A DNA stretch of 64,000 nucleotides from Stereocaulon alpinum (Eukaryota; Ascomycota; Lecanoromycetes; Lecanorales; Stereocaulaceae), in NCBI GenBank assembly GCA_018257865.1, contig JAEUBA010000089.1, positions 1 to 64,000 on the forward strand. Reading direction: 5' to 3'. This document shows positions 11,136-24,000 of the stretch, piece after piece (within the stretch, counting starts at the first letter, position 1; each line of letters starts with the position of its first letter). The notes below the pieces were generated by a model, which did not search any database, had not been told where the DNA came from, and saw only the letters and a list, made by a program, of their open reading frames with translations. A program made the translations under genes and the position numbers.

Positions 11136-13972
11136 TCACTCGTTGTCGAGACGCTTTAGGATACCACCAAGTAGAATCTTCTCATAAAGGTGAGCCTGAT
11201 CGCCTTGAACCCATGGCACGGTATCTACCATCTGCATGCTATCAGTTTCGTTCTCAAACTATAGGCCTTGGAATGAATACTTACGTCTCGATCAAGCTTA
11301 TAATGCTCCTGCAAATCATCGTCCAGCGACTTCAGGAACTCACTAGCTTTCTTATCCCCTCCAATCTGGACAAATTGTATTCCCACTTGAAGCGGCGGTG
11401 CTTCTAATTCCTCCAAGAGCTTGGCGTATCTTGCGATGACATCCGCAACCCGTTGATCGCTGTCAGGCTCGCCGTCGGTAAGCACGATGAGATTGAGGGA
11501 CTTAGTGTTCCTATTGCGTCTGTATTCGAAGATATAGTTTTTGAGTTCGACTTCAAGAACATCCGCTGTAGGTGTCGGACCTTCCGGTTCCACATTTTCG
11601 AACAGCTTCATGACTTTTTCGGCCGAATCGAGGTTTAACCGCTCATCATCATCAAGGTCGGCATTGAAGAAGCGTAGGTCCACCCCGTTTCTATCGTACT
11701 TGACTGCGATGGCAGCAATGTCAGCTAGGACTTGCTTTGCTGTGTTCCAGCGTCCGCCAAACATCGAGTCCGAATCGTCTACGAGAAACACAGTGTCATA
11801 TCTTTTAAGCTTTCCGTACACCTTCTCCTTATCCGGTGGGCGAGCTTTGAAGGTTGTTTGAGACGACTCGGGTTGAGTTGGCTCGCTTGCCGGTCCTGGT
11901 AGTGAGTGACCGTTCGAAGGTATCGATAGACCTAGCTTCTTGAGCATAGCGGCACAAATTGTACTCAAAACTACTTTGAGATCTCTTTCATCTCTTTGAA
12001 ATCTTACAACGTCCAGAAAGTCGACGTTGAAGTGGAAAGCGTTGTCCAAGCCGTCCGGCAGCGTACTTTGATGAGTAGGAATGATCGTACATCCAGCCGT
12101 TTTGAGGTTGCCGTTGAAGGTCAGGCACTTGATGTCGTACTCCTGGCGGATAGTGTCAAATTCCTCAGAGAACGATGATACAGTTCTGTTTCGTAACCTC
12201 AAAGCTCTCGTAAGGCTTCCGTCTGGCCGGCCGCTCTCTCTCAATGCAGATCGCATGTTTGCAAGCATCCTGGCATACCCGTCGTCGAGACCTTTGGCTT
12301 GGTTAGGTACTGCAAACAAAAAACATGCTTTGACCGGGTTTATGGATCGTTGAACGCTGAAACCGAAGTTTATTATCTCGTTGACGGTTTGTTTGACAAG
12401 AAACCCACCAACGCCGTGGCCAACGAAAAACAACGGGCGCTGGAAGTTTGGAGATCTCGCTTTCAACGCTTGGACTAGATCGTCGCAGGCATGAGGTGCA
12501 CCTCTGCTGGAATCCAACCAAGCGTCAGCATCCCAGCCAAACGTCATAATACGTGGGTAGATGCCGATGCCTTCCAATGATTTTGCGAGGGCATCGCAAG
12601 GCCACATGAAATCGCTTGCGGGATTGTTATAGTGGCAGGCAAAGCTGTTGATTGGGTGTCCATATGCACCGTGCACAAGCACAATATCCACGGATGGCTG
12701 CTTGTCCGGAGCCTTGGTAGAGGAGAAAATACATGTTAGTCCACTGAAATGGTCATCGATGGTGACGTTCCTTGAGTAGCTTCCAGCCTGTGCCCGAAAG
12801 TCCCTGTCCTTGATAGTGGCGGCTTGTTTTGCCAGTGCAACGCTCGAAAATGTAACAGCCGTCTCCTTCGTTCCCCTTTTGAGCGGAGACTCAGTCAATG
12901 GACCGATCTTCGAAACAAGAGAGCCTCTGTTCAAGCGATTTTCGAACCATAGTATAACATCAACATTGTCTGCGGAAAGCGGTAACCCGGCAACTCGTAG
13001 AGTCTGGGTTTCTCCTTGAGACAGTCCCATAACACAGTCACCATTGTCAAGCGGCCGTGATGGGCTACGATCTGAGGTATGATTCAAGGCATTGTTCGTG
13101 GGCATCGTGAAACTGGTCTTGAGGTGGAGAGGAGGGCTGCTTGGGTAAGGTGCGGTCTGTTCAGGAGGGTCAGTGCGGGTATTTTGTATCTGTGGTCTTT
13201 GGCGAGGATTCAACAGAGGCGTCAACTCCGTCGGATGGCACTCGTGGTCCGTCAGTCGAAGCAGGTTAGGTGTGTACACCAGGTCTCTATCCCACAAAAC
13301 CAATCCATGGTGGATCGATTGCACAGTGAAAGTCACGCTCCGTGTCCAGTATAGGTGTGCGCATCGTTCGATCTCTCGCGTCAAAGCACTGGTAAACGAG
13401 TCTCGCGAGACTCCAGTAGCAAGCGACTCCTTAGCTGAAGCTCCGAGAAACCAATTGGCACCTACCCCATTGTTTCTCGCTGCGAGGGTGGCAAAGCAGC
13501 AGTCCAAGATCAAAAGGACGTCAGCAGGACATCCAAGAAGAGTATTCTGGACATTGTGCCAATTCAATTCCGGAGATGTCTCAGTTTTTTTTGCCGCCCA
13601 GATGCACTCTTGCGGGTCTCCTCCAGCATGACCTGCATAAAATAGAATGAGCAGATCATCCGCGGTTTTGCCTTTTCTGAAATGCAAAATTCGATGTATG
13701 AGCTGGTCTTCCGGGTAGATACTTGGGATCTTCCACCGCTGCGTCGTAAAATTGCATCTCGTAGTAAGTACTCGGTCCAATTCCGTCACCTCACTGTCGA
13801 CTTTGAGATCGTCTTCTTCCCATTGGAGAAGTAATACGTCCACACTGCTATATGGAGACATTGGTCGGCTTGGATCTCGTGTACGTGCAGATTGGTTAAG
13901 CTGCTCCTGCATCTCCTCGGGCCCAAAAGAATGTACCCCAGTGTCATAGCCATTGGGCTGCGGCCGAGCCAT
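11136..13972 (-). CDS. Caspase-like / hydrolase-like / VWA multidomain protein
   Basis: Exons 11285-13972 and 11136-11231 (53-nt intron, GTAAGT...CAG) give 927 residues. Residues about 40-260 look like a caspase/metacaspase-type fold: the His motif LLILFYAGHAGG and the Cys motif VLLILDCCFA are both present. Residues about 320-395 resemble a small RRM-like fold (TLRVAGLPLSADNV...ETAVTFSSVALA). Residues about 423-640 match the serine hydrolase domain common in fungal NLR-like proteins (IVLVHGAYGHPINSFA), but the nucleophile elbow reads GHGVGG where GHSLGG is usual, so the catalytic serine is lost. Residues about 722-900 are a von Willebrand A domain with an intact MIDAS (DDSDS, T in GPTPTAD, and LTDGEPD). 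The second exon supplies the expected VWA end (MVDTVPWVQG...LDNE). I infer a signalling or scaffold protein, possibly linked to regulated cell death. No NACHT/NB-ARC domain is present. Confidence 0.85.
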
Positions 13973-15590
13973 TATAGCTGAAGTCTCGTGTGAGATGGGA
14001 CCTGAATGTTTTCGCTAGCCTGAGCTCGCGTGTAGAGATCCTGTTTTATAACGATTTCTGGTAAAGGTAGCAGAGACTGTGGGGTTGGGACGAATGATGA
14101 ACAGCCTGCGCCAATTCACGTCAATAGATGCTTGTTCCGATCGCGGACGACCTACGTACCTCTTTCTTTTCTCCCTTGCTGTTGTAGAGGGTCTTGTGAG
14201 AGCCAGGTAGTCAGCCGCACCTGTCGCGGCCGGGACTTGTGGTAGAGCTGTTGTAGCTAGCCGAGATGCTATATCCAGCAAAGTATGTGTATTTCTGAAT
14301 AGCGCTTTGGCGCAGAGGCCTATAGAGCGAAGAGCGAAAGAGTATGAGGATAGCAATCATGTGTAGTGTGTGTTGTAGTAAGATGGTTGAGGAAGAGTCA
14401 TGGTGGGGAGGCTCTAGATAATAAGGCAACCACGCTTTCACCTTTTGGTCCTGAACCCGCAAGCCATGGTCCAGTGGCCAATGATAAGCAACGAGACAAT
14501 GAATAGCATCCGAATCCAACAACGCAACACAAGGACAGCCGAGTGCGTGTCAAGACATTTGAACAATCCATTATCTAAGTCCAAGTAGGATCCGCAATGA
14601 CCGAGTGGATAAATGAGCAGATTCTTGCCTGCCCGAAACATTCTGCATGACACGCTGTGGAGTGCCATGACAGCTTGGCCATGGAAGACAATTAAATCGC
14701 AAGATTGATCTTGAAGTAGTGACCGCGCGTCCAGCGATGGCAGCAGATAGAGATGAAAGGGTACAATGTAAGAGCCTGCGAGGGTAAGACAACCTGTACA
14801 GCAGTAGGTACTAGCAGAATCATGCTTCTGCTCGGTGAGCTTTGAACTGAGTCTAGGCTAGCAGGTCTTGTGAAAGGGATTCATCTCGAAGTCTTCCCGG
14901 GTTTAACTGTTCATGTTCTTACAGGTTCTTGCAGCAAGAGCGCTGCCAGGACACCAAGATGAGGTCATTGCAAGAATTGGCCACAAACTCGATCACGTAG
15001 GGAACCAACACCACCACTCTCTTGAGCAACACGTCACGCAGATCAATTCGTTCACGCTGTGCATGCTCAAGAGACGCTCAGACATATTAGAATGTCCTTT
15101 CTTTTTGGCGATAGTCTATAGAGTAGGTAGTATACGTCATGAGAGGACATGGACCCGTGTTTTCCGCCTATGTCAACGATATGACAAGTAAACAGGATGG
15201 AAGGAGGAGGACTATGGTGTTTAGGAAGTTGTAAGGAGAGTACTTAGTAAGGTAGGGAAAGTGGGTCAAAAGTTGACAAGGATCAAGGTGGTGGGAATAG
15301 TGCTGTTGACAAGCTTTTTTGGCCCACTCCTTCCCTTACTGGTTACACGTGTTCTAATTGCCGACTGGACGGCGGACGCAAAGCCCACCTTGGCAGATGC
15401 TAAGTCTACCATGCCAAAGATAGACTAATACGAGACTGTGTTCTGATTGGGACAGTTCCCATACTTCACCATCAGGATGTCCCTCTTTTCTACAAAGGAA
15501 ACTCATACGATAAGGTACCCGGGCTTCTGCCTCGCAGTATAATATACTGTTTGTCCGACCTCCCTACTCTATCTTTGAGCTTCAACAATC
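13973..15590. other. Intergenic region
   Basis: This separates the promoter of the caspase/VWA gene from the 3' end of the chitin-binding gene. Several short overlapping open frames occur on both strands, but none has recognisable motifs or a convincing splice continuation. Confidence 0.45.
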
Positions 15591-16380
15591 TCAAGAGCAA
15601 GTTCCCCATAATGGCTGACACCAGTTCGCCGCTCCACAAAAGTCCACCCCAGTACCGCAGAAATTGCTCCCACTACAGCACAGCCCATCTCCACACTTAG
15701 CATCCACGATCGGCCCACAAGTCTCCCCATTCCCTGCTACCGTCGGCGGAGCAGTCGGTAGAGGCGGTGGTATACGATCAGTAGCGCAGTCGCCGTAGCC
15801 AGGCTGACAGCCGGCGCCACAGTAGAGCGATTGATCTTGGATATTGTTCTTCGGTCCGCAGTGTCCTGCTGCACTGCAGCAACGGTAATAGTATCCGACT
15901 TCATTGGGGCTTGGGGGAACACCGGCTCCTGGGCAGGAAATGCCGCCGGGAGCGGCGCCGCAGACGTCGATATTTGGGATAGAGGATTCGTAAGGTGAGG
16001 CCGAAACAGAGGCTCTCAACGCACAGCTGGAATCAGGTCCTGAGAACGCTTCTAGGCAGGTGGTAGGATTGCAGTGGTCTGGGCTCGTGTCACACTGTAG
16101 AAAGAGCGGTCAGTCAGTGGTTGAAATTCCCACTGTTGGCGATTTTCAAGTAAGGAGATGGCTTGTGTTCGAAAGGCACGCACCCATCCATGATGGCTGC
16201 CTGAAAATGTATTTCTCAGTATCTGTTGACTAGCTATGACTTGGGCGTAGGAGGGAAGCGAGCACACGTACAACAGTTTCCGAGAGCACACATTCGATTG
16301 GCGTACTCAGGGCCACAATTCGGAATAATTGTTGCAGTGCCAAAGGCGACAGCAATCACAAGAGAAGTGAGAAGACGCAT
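15591..16380 (-). CDS. Small secreted chitin-binding protein (three CBM18-like modules)
   Basis: Exons 16272-16380, 16184-16200 (17 nt) and 15591-16094 give 209 residues. Residues 1-18 form a signal peptide (MRLLTSLVIAVAFGTATI). Three cysteine-rich hevein-like (CBM18) modules follow: residues about 21-60 (CGPEYANRMCALGNC-CSHHGWCD), about 80-125 (GYYYRCCSAAGHCG then YCGAGCQPGYGDC), and 160-209 (CGDGLCCSGSNFCG then CQPLWGTC). The 17-nt second exon supplies the CSHHGW core of the first module, so it must be spliced exactly. There is no catalytic domain. CBM18 modules bind chitin. Small secreted proteins of this kind can shield hyphal chitin from plant chitinases or receptors, but effector function here is only inferred. 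The second module, with its long YYYRCC start, is the most diverged. Confidence 0.85.
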
Positions 16381-17128
16381 TTTCAATCTTAGGCTTGAAG
16401 GAGGATGTTTGTAGGGGAATGGATAGAAATCCGCACGAAGAAACTGGTTCAGAAAAGAGCGACTCGTGCTATTTATGCATGTACAGACTGGGAAAGAGCG
16501 CCCTTCTAGTTATATAAATAGTTTCGACCGTTAGCAGTAGAGATAGATACGGATAGCAACTTCCAACCATGTCGACTGATAGGAGACTGGGCCATGGCCT
16601 CAACATACTCAGCGGCCGCGAGCATAGTTGGGGGCATTGTGCAGCTGCCCTGCATTCTCACCCGAATGCGCCATGATCAACACCGCTACGAATTTGAACC
16701 ATGCGCGTATTTTGGATGCTGAGATCTTCCACCGCGTTGTTTATGGTAGTAACGTTGACATTACTTGCAAGCATTGTAGACATATCTTAAGGGAGGGGAA
16801 CTCCCAGAAAGCCCTAGAACTAGAACTAAATCAGAACTTAGGCGTAGAACTACCTTGGGGGCGGGATGACTAAGTCTATGACGGCCGTCGCAAATCTTTC
16901 AGAGAAGCGCGTCAACTGAAGGAACATAAGGTAAGAAGACCCTGTCATGATCGCTGCGCAGTGATACTCACTAACTGGCTGTAAATAGGATTATTGCACT
17001 TGCTTGGTACAGCTGTGATAGCTTGGATACCTTCTGACTCATAGTAGCACGACCCTGCGCAATGGATTAAGCCATTCGAGTCATTCAGCCATCCTTCAAC
17101 GGCTTGAAGCCATTCGTACCTCTGCCTC
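16381..17128. other. Divergent promoter region
   Basis: Promoters of the chitin-binding gene (-) and the tRNase Z gene (+) share this interval. An 81-codon open frame at 16628-16873 is unsupported. Confidence 0.45.
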
Positions 17129-20100
17129 ATGCGACATGTCCCCAGTCTCAGCTCTTCCCAGCGTGGTCAACTCCCTACCCAGCGGGTCAAAGCTCCGACG
17201 ATTACCACATATCACAAAAGACTCGTCAGCAGCTCCTTCTCACACAAAGCGGCAGCGCCCTCAAACCCCTTTCAGAAATTCGTACATCCAGCTAGGGCGA
17301 AAGCTCCAGCATGGTATTCTGACAAACAAGAGACACTTTTGAACGCACTCGAGACAGCACGGTCTATTACCAAGGCAGGAGCGGAAACACCACCTCAGGC
17401 CCCTACACACCTCAGGATGAAGTCCCATATCCAGTTCATCACAACCCCTACCGTCGATACGCCCGGTACAGCTCTCCTCCTCCATTTCGACGACAAACGT
17501 TATATCATTGGCAATATACATGAGGGTCTACAGCGAGCAGGCTTGCAAATTGGAGCAAGGTTCTTCAGGGCCAAGGACTTCTTCATCACGGGAAGAACAG
17601 AATGGCAGACGACTGGAGGCTTGATGGGAATGATTTTGACCCTCGCTGATGCAGCAGTGTCAAGTACGGCCGCCCGAGCTGAGGTACTAAGACTCAAGGA
17701 AGAACGGCGGAGGGCGAGAGAAGCGGAGGAGAGCAGAAAAGGTAAGCCTTTTAGGATAGCTAGGGCGGGACCTTCATTGAAGAAAACTCCGAGAGATTCA
17801 GAGCCGGTGGTGGAAGATCCGACAGTAACTCTACACGGCGGTCCTAACCTTACCCACACTCTCGCTACCGCTAGATCATTCATCTTTAGAAAAGGGACCC
17901 CCGTAAGGGTTAAGGAGCATCACAAGGAGGGACAGGTGGACGGCAGAGAGCGGAATTGGGAACCGACATGGGCGGACAACAGAATCCAGGTCTGGGCGAT
18001 GCCCATTGCACCGTCAAACAGCCACGACAATTATACAAGCACTCAAACAGAGCTTCGAAAGAGAAGCTTGGGCGAGTCTATTACAGGACACCGCCCGACT
18101 GAAGCAGCGGTCGCCGACCAATGGTCAGTTCATCCAAATACCCCAGAAGATCAGTCAAAACGATGTCAAGAGATCCGCGAACTCGTTGTGAATGAAATGT
18201 TCGGCTCGTCATGGCGACATGACGATTTGGTTGAGACGCCATTACATGAAGTCAGACTCCCTGCAGCCATCTTCGTTCGAAACCGGGAGACCAAAAAGCT
18301 TGAGAGCTATACAGGGCCAGTGCCTAATGGCACGACTCCTGTGCCAAACATCACCGTGCTGGTTCGACGGCCTTGGCCAGGAGCATTGGTCGATCACCTG
18401 CCTCCTACGAAGTCCTCAAGAGTGGCAATGTCGTACATCATTCGCAACCATAGACAACGGGGAAAGTTTAAGAGGGATGCTGCAAAAGCTTTGGGAATAC
18501 CCCAGGGACCAGAATGGGCAGCTCTTACCAAAGGGGAGCAAGTGCAGGGAAGCAATGGGGAGACTATCACACCAGATATGGTCTTGGAAGAAAGCAAGGA
18601 CGGGGGTGGTATTGCGGTAGTAGATCTTCCGACACAAGAGTATGTGGAAAGCCTCGTTAACAGACCTGAATGGGCGTCTGAGAAGGTCATGATGGGGGTT
18701 GGGGCAATCGTATGGATTCTTGGTCCCGGTATTGTCAATAATGAAAAATTATCAGCGTTCATGAACGAACACTCACAACTGAAACATATCATCTCATCGC
18801 CAGACCAATGCCCCAACTATCTCTCAATGAGTTCAGCAGCGTCCTCGGCCATTCGACATAACCTCATCGATCCTACACGATATTGCATACCTGTCCACAA
18901 CAATGCTCTACCAACGCAACTCGAAGAGGCACATTACCGGCTGGAAGACTTGTCTGAATCGCGCTTACCAGCAAGGAGAGGTCTGAAAATACAGCTTGAG
19001 CCAAACTTCGAAATAATCGACACAGATGTCATTCCTCATCTGAATACCGCGGCAATCATCGAGGACTTTCCTGATGAAGTACTCAAGCTTGGACAAACCG
19101 CTCAACAAGAGGTCCGCTCTAAGGCTGTACAAGTTGAGACTGCCAGTCAAGGCCTTCCTAGCGAAGATGCCGAGATCATATGCTTAGGTACAGGATCTGC
19201 ATTACCATCGCAGCATCGCAACGTCTCTGCCACGCTTCTGCGGGTTCCGGGCTCTGGTTCCTACCTACTCGATTGTGGCGAGAACACTCTTGGTCAGCTC
19301 AAGCGAATCTACACAGAGGAACAATTGTCAGAAGTCCTGCGTGATCTCAAACTTATTTGGATTAGCCATTTGCACGCTGATCATCATCTGGGAACCACTT
19401 CAGTCATCAAGGCTTGGTACGAAGAGGTGCATGGCAAGGATCCTACTAAGCGTCCACAGCTGTCATTTACAGAAGCGCTCCTGGCTCCTGGTAAAGTTCT
19501 CGGAGAAGGAAAGCGGCTCTTCGTTGTCAGTACATGGAAGATGATGCGGTGGTTGGAAGAATACTCGTCAGTTGAGGACTACGGCTACAATCAGATCGTG
19601 CCCTTGGTATCACGGTCCACCGATTGGAAATCGCCCGATCGGTGCACGCTTGAATGGAACGGCTTGGACGTGGGTTTCAAAACGTCGAAAGACTCTTGGG
19701 TGTAAGTTGACTCTACTACTTGCCCTTGATCTCACATCCAAGACTAATGAACGCCCCATAGTAAATCCGCAATGTGCGAAGCCACTGGCCTTACCAACCT
19801 AGTTGCTGTAGGTGTCAGCCATTGCTACGGCTCCCAAGCAGTGTCTTTGACATTCCCGACCGGGTTCAAATTCTCCTACAGCGGCGACTGCCGCCCATCC
19901 CGAGACTTCGCTACTACTGGTAAAGGTACAACTGTACTGCTCCATGAGGCTACGTTCGATGATGAGCTTCAGGGCGATGCCAAGGCCAAGAAACATAGTA
20001 CAACTAGTGAAGCAATAGGGGTTGGAGCGGCAATGGGTGCCAAAAGGGTGATATTGACGCATTTCAGTCAGAGATACCAGAAGACTCCCTCCATGAACTC

Positions 20101-20776
20101 GATGGATTTGCTGAGCGTTAAGCTGGAAGATGCCGATCCAACGGAGGATGTAGAACAACCCATGGAAGATGTAGAGCCGTCTCTCCAGCCCGCTCCTACA
20201 AGCAGCCTCCCCAACGCTGGGACCGAAGAAGTTACCCAACAGCCAGATAACAAACCACAACCCCAACCTATCGCACCACCTACCACCTCCACCTTCGTCT
20301 CCCTCACGAACCCACCCCCCAAACCGCAACCCACAGACATGAAAGTCGGCGTCGCATTCGACTACATGCGCGTCCGCGTCCGCGACATAATCCACCTCGA
20401 GAAATTCAACCCCGCCATGCGCGCACTCTACAAAGAAGAAGAAGAAGAAGAAGATGGGAAAGCGAAACGCGCTGCTAAGGAGGCTTTCTCGGATGATGAG
20501 GCGGAGGTGGGTGGGGCGAGGGCTGATAGTCATAAGGCGAAGTTGGCGATGAAGGCTGAGAAGGCGGAACAGCTGAGGAGGAATCAGGAGGAGAAGACGG
20601 CGAGGAAGAAGGAGGAGTGGGAGAGGAGGAGGAGGGAGAAGGCGGCGAAGGCGGAGGAGGGGAGGGTGGAGAATGGGGCGGTAGCGACGGAGGGAGGGGA
20701 TGCGAAGATGGGAGAGGCTGTTGGGGTTGAAGCCGAAGCGCCTGAAGAGATGGAGAAGAAGAGTGCTGTACAGTAG
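17129..20776 (+). CDS. TRZ1: tRNase Z, long form (tRNA 3' processing endonuclease)
   Basis: Exons 17129-19701 and 19762-20776 (60-nt intron, GTAAGT, branch ACTAATG) encode 1195 residues. tRNase Z cuts precursor tRNAs after the discriminator base in nucleus and mitochondria. The N-terminal 90 residues are rich in Arg, Ser and Thr with few acids and look like a mitochondrial presequence, with a second in-frame Met at MKSHIQFITTP where homology begins. The inactive amino half (residues about 95-660) carries the ELAC2-type opening LLLHFDDKRYIIGNIHEG. The catalytic half holds GTGSALPSQHRNVS, the zinc motif HLHADHHLGT, and in exon 2 SHCYGSQ, SYSGDCRPS, LLHEATFDD and LTHFSQRY. The last 150 residues are an Ala/Glu/Lys/Arg-rich predicted coiled coil after a Pro-rich linker; this tail is longer than in yeast Trz1. 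Confidence 0.95.
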
Positions 20777-21048
20777 GTTAACGCGATATAGAGGCATATG
20801 GTAGAGCTGCTATAGACAAACCATTCTCCGTTCTTCAAGGTTAGAACACGTTCAGCATCTCACTCAAAGCAAACATCTAAGCCCCAGAATGAGTATTAAT
20901 CGAAAAAAAGCACATACAGTTCTATAACCTTAGCATCGGATAAGAGTACAAGCCGCATTCTATTTTTTTTTTCTCTAGTCTCCTCCCCGCTTCCTCATCT
21001 CAACCCTTAACCCTGTTTGCCATTCCCAAATCACCCCGTCTCACTGAT

Positions 21049-24000
21049 TTACTTCCCACTCCTCCCCACCCGCCCCAACGCCTCCCTCTGCTCCTTACTA
21101 ATCTCCAAAACCGGCAACGCCTTCTTCCCTCCCTTCCCCTTCCCCTCCCCCTCCGTCGGCAACGGTATGAAGCCCACCGCCACCATAAAAGCCAAATACA
21201 TCCCCACCGTCTCCTCCGTAACACGGCTCGCTTCTTCGAACGGATAGGCGGGGTCGTCGGCGTGGATCACGGAGCGGGTGTTGGTGTCGGATAGAGTGCG
21301 GGATATTGTTGAGGTTGGGAGCGAGTCAGTCACCCAGTCGAGGAGGGGGAGGAGGGCGTGTGGTTCTTGGTCTTTTTCGTGGGTTTCATTGATACTTGTG
21401 GGCATTATGCCATGGATGGGGGTTCCGTTGGTGGTGCTTCCGTCTATGGGATTTGGTTGGGTGATTGTAGGTGAATACCCGAGGGAGATGTAGACGTATT
21501 CTTCTACCATGGTCTTCCATTGCTCGTAGGGTACGAGTGGTGCGTTATATCCGTATGTTTCGAGAGAACCGAGGAAGTCGTTCCAGGGGAGTTGTGGGTG
21601 TGGCGTTACTTGTACTACGCCTACGCCTTCGGACATTGGTGGATGAATCGAAGCAGCTACAACGATTCGAGCACAGTGCGAGACGGGAACGAGGTTGATT
21701 GTGTTGGGACTCAGGTCTGGTCGGACTTGTAGTTGGATTGAGCCCTTCAGCATGCGCAGGAGAAAGTCATCTGTTGGCCCGATGCCGGTGGTAGAATTGC
21801 CTGTTATGTAGCCTGGACGAACGATGCTGCCGCGGAGACCTCGCTTGCCGGCTTCGCGGATTAGGTACTCGGATACGTACTTTGTCTGCGCGTAGCCTGT
21901 TGAGAGACCTGTACGACTACCTGATAAGTCATCGGATTCGAGGACTGTGCCGTTCAAGTGAGCGGGCGTGTCTAGCACAGCGGTCGAAGAGATGAAAGTC
22001 AGGCGTTTTGGACGGCCAGTGCTGCACAGCAAGATACATGCTATTGTGGCGAGGACGTTCGTGGGCTTCATTTCAGTATATGTGTGGATCCAATGGACTC
22101 TAGCTCCATTGTGGACGATTACGTCTACTGTACTCTCGAGGCATTGCCAAGTAGCAGAGTCGACACCTAGGTTTAGCCTACTGAGGTCGCCGATAATGCA
22201 TTCGAGGCGGGAGCCTGGCCATTCTTCGGACCAGATGCCGTAAGCTAGGCAAGTTTCCTTGATGCGTTTGAGAGCATCTTTGGGGTTCCCAGCACGGACA
22301 AGGGCGATGACTTTGGTATGTGGGCGATTGAGCAAGTCAGACAGGATGTGAGCGCCGAGGAAGCCACTCGCGCCTGTTACGAGGAATGTCTCTGGCGGAT
22401 TCACGGCGGGAGGAATGCTCTTAGGGGGATACTTGACAGCCAGTACTTCGCCGTCAACGTGGTAGTCCATTTCTGGAGGCGTACTATCCTGTTTATCTGC
22501 TGGACTAAGACCCGTTGCTGCATCGATGACTGATGCGAATTCGCGAAGCGTGGGATTCTGCAAGCGGGTTGTCATTGATAGAGCGATGCCCCGCTGCTTT
22601 TTCACATCAGAGATCACTTTTTGGCCTATCAAGTCTGTCAATAAAAAGGCCGAGGACTTGAATGGAGGTCTCATGTACCTATCATACTGTGACCACTAGT
22701 GGACACGAACAAGCTTATTAGCGCTTGTTTGGAGAATACCTTTGTAGATAGACTTACCCCAGGTCGAAGAATTTGTCTTCCAAGTCAACCATGTCGGCAG
22801 AGATGCCCGGGATCCGCTGAGCCCAGATCTCTCCCACAAACTGCTCTGTCGGTGAGAAGGCTGATCTAGCTATCTTGCCAGCAGTAGCGGCAGCTGCCAG
22901 CTCTTCTGCATCTGGGTAAGGGAGAACCTTTTTGTCGATCTTGCCGTTTGGATTTAAAGGGAACTGAAACATGTCAGCAAGGGGAAAGCAGCATATCACA
23001 GACTTCTACCTTTCTTAATGGAATCAATACACTCGGCACAGCATAATATGGTAACTTCTTCTTTAGCGCTGCACGCGCATCATCTCGTAGTGCTCTGAAG
23101 CGCTTGAGCATACCAGTCATGGTGTCGTCCTCGGAGTCGTCTTGTAAGCCCTTCTCTTGCAACCAACTCGACCAATTCTCCATGTGCGGAACCAGGTAAC
23201 AGACCAAGGTAGGCTCCTCATCTTTATCTCGACGCACCAGCGTAACGTTCTGCATGACGAGCGGATGTTGCGATAGATGCGTATCGATCTCCCCCAACTC
23301 GATTCTGAAGCCTCGGATTTTGACTTGATTATCAGCCCGACCTGTGCACTCAACGTTGCCATTCTCGGTATAGCGTCCCAGATCCCCAGAGCGATACAGT
23401 CGATCTCTTGATCCTTTCCAAAATTCTCGCCACGGCTCCTTATGGCCTGCCTCTTGTACTTGCTTTTCATCTTCTTTGAGCCAAAAATTAGGGTCTTCGA
23501 GGAAGAAATTTGGTATGAACTTCTCGCGATTAAGCTCGTCTGAGCCCAAGTAACCCTCAGCAAGTCCACCAGCCCTGACATAGATTTCACCGGACTCGCC
23601 CACACTACAAAGCCTCGGCTTCTTCGCTTCCAAAGACGCACGATCAACAACAAGCAATTGCACATCTTTCATGCCTCTGCCCGCAGGTACTACATCGCCC
23701 ATCTGATCTAAGTACGCCGGGTCTTCGGACCTTGAAGGTATCTCGTAATAACTGACGGCCCTATATTGAACATCAGTAGGATGCCTGGGTAGAGGAGACA
23801 CCAAACTACATGCCTTGAAGTCTCGGTTGTACCATACATGTTTACGATTCTAACGTTTGGAGCGAGATTTTGTAGCAGACGACAATCTCGTTTGATCAAG
23901 ATGTCGCCAACAAAGAACGCGTGATGCAATGAAGGGAACTCTGCAACAGCCCCTCCAACAAGGATCTGGCCCATCGCAGGCGTTAGATGGGTCACTGTGG

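Noticed and set aside
14913..15191. 92-codon open frame (+)
   Set aside because: No recognisable domain, signal peptide or plausible splice continuation.
16628..16873. 81-codon Cys-containing open frame (+) in the divergent promoter
   Set aside because: Low-complexity Leu/Glu part comes from a short repeat (agaactag); no homology recognised.
19799..20797. 332-codon open frame (-) opposite tRNase Z exon 2
   Set aside because: Antisense shadow of the Glu/Lys-rich tail of tRNase Z.
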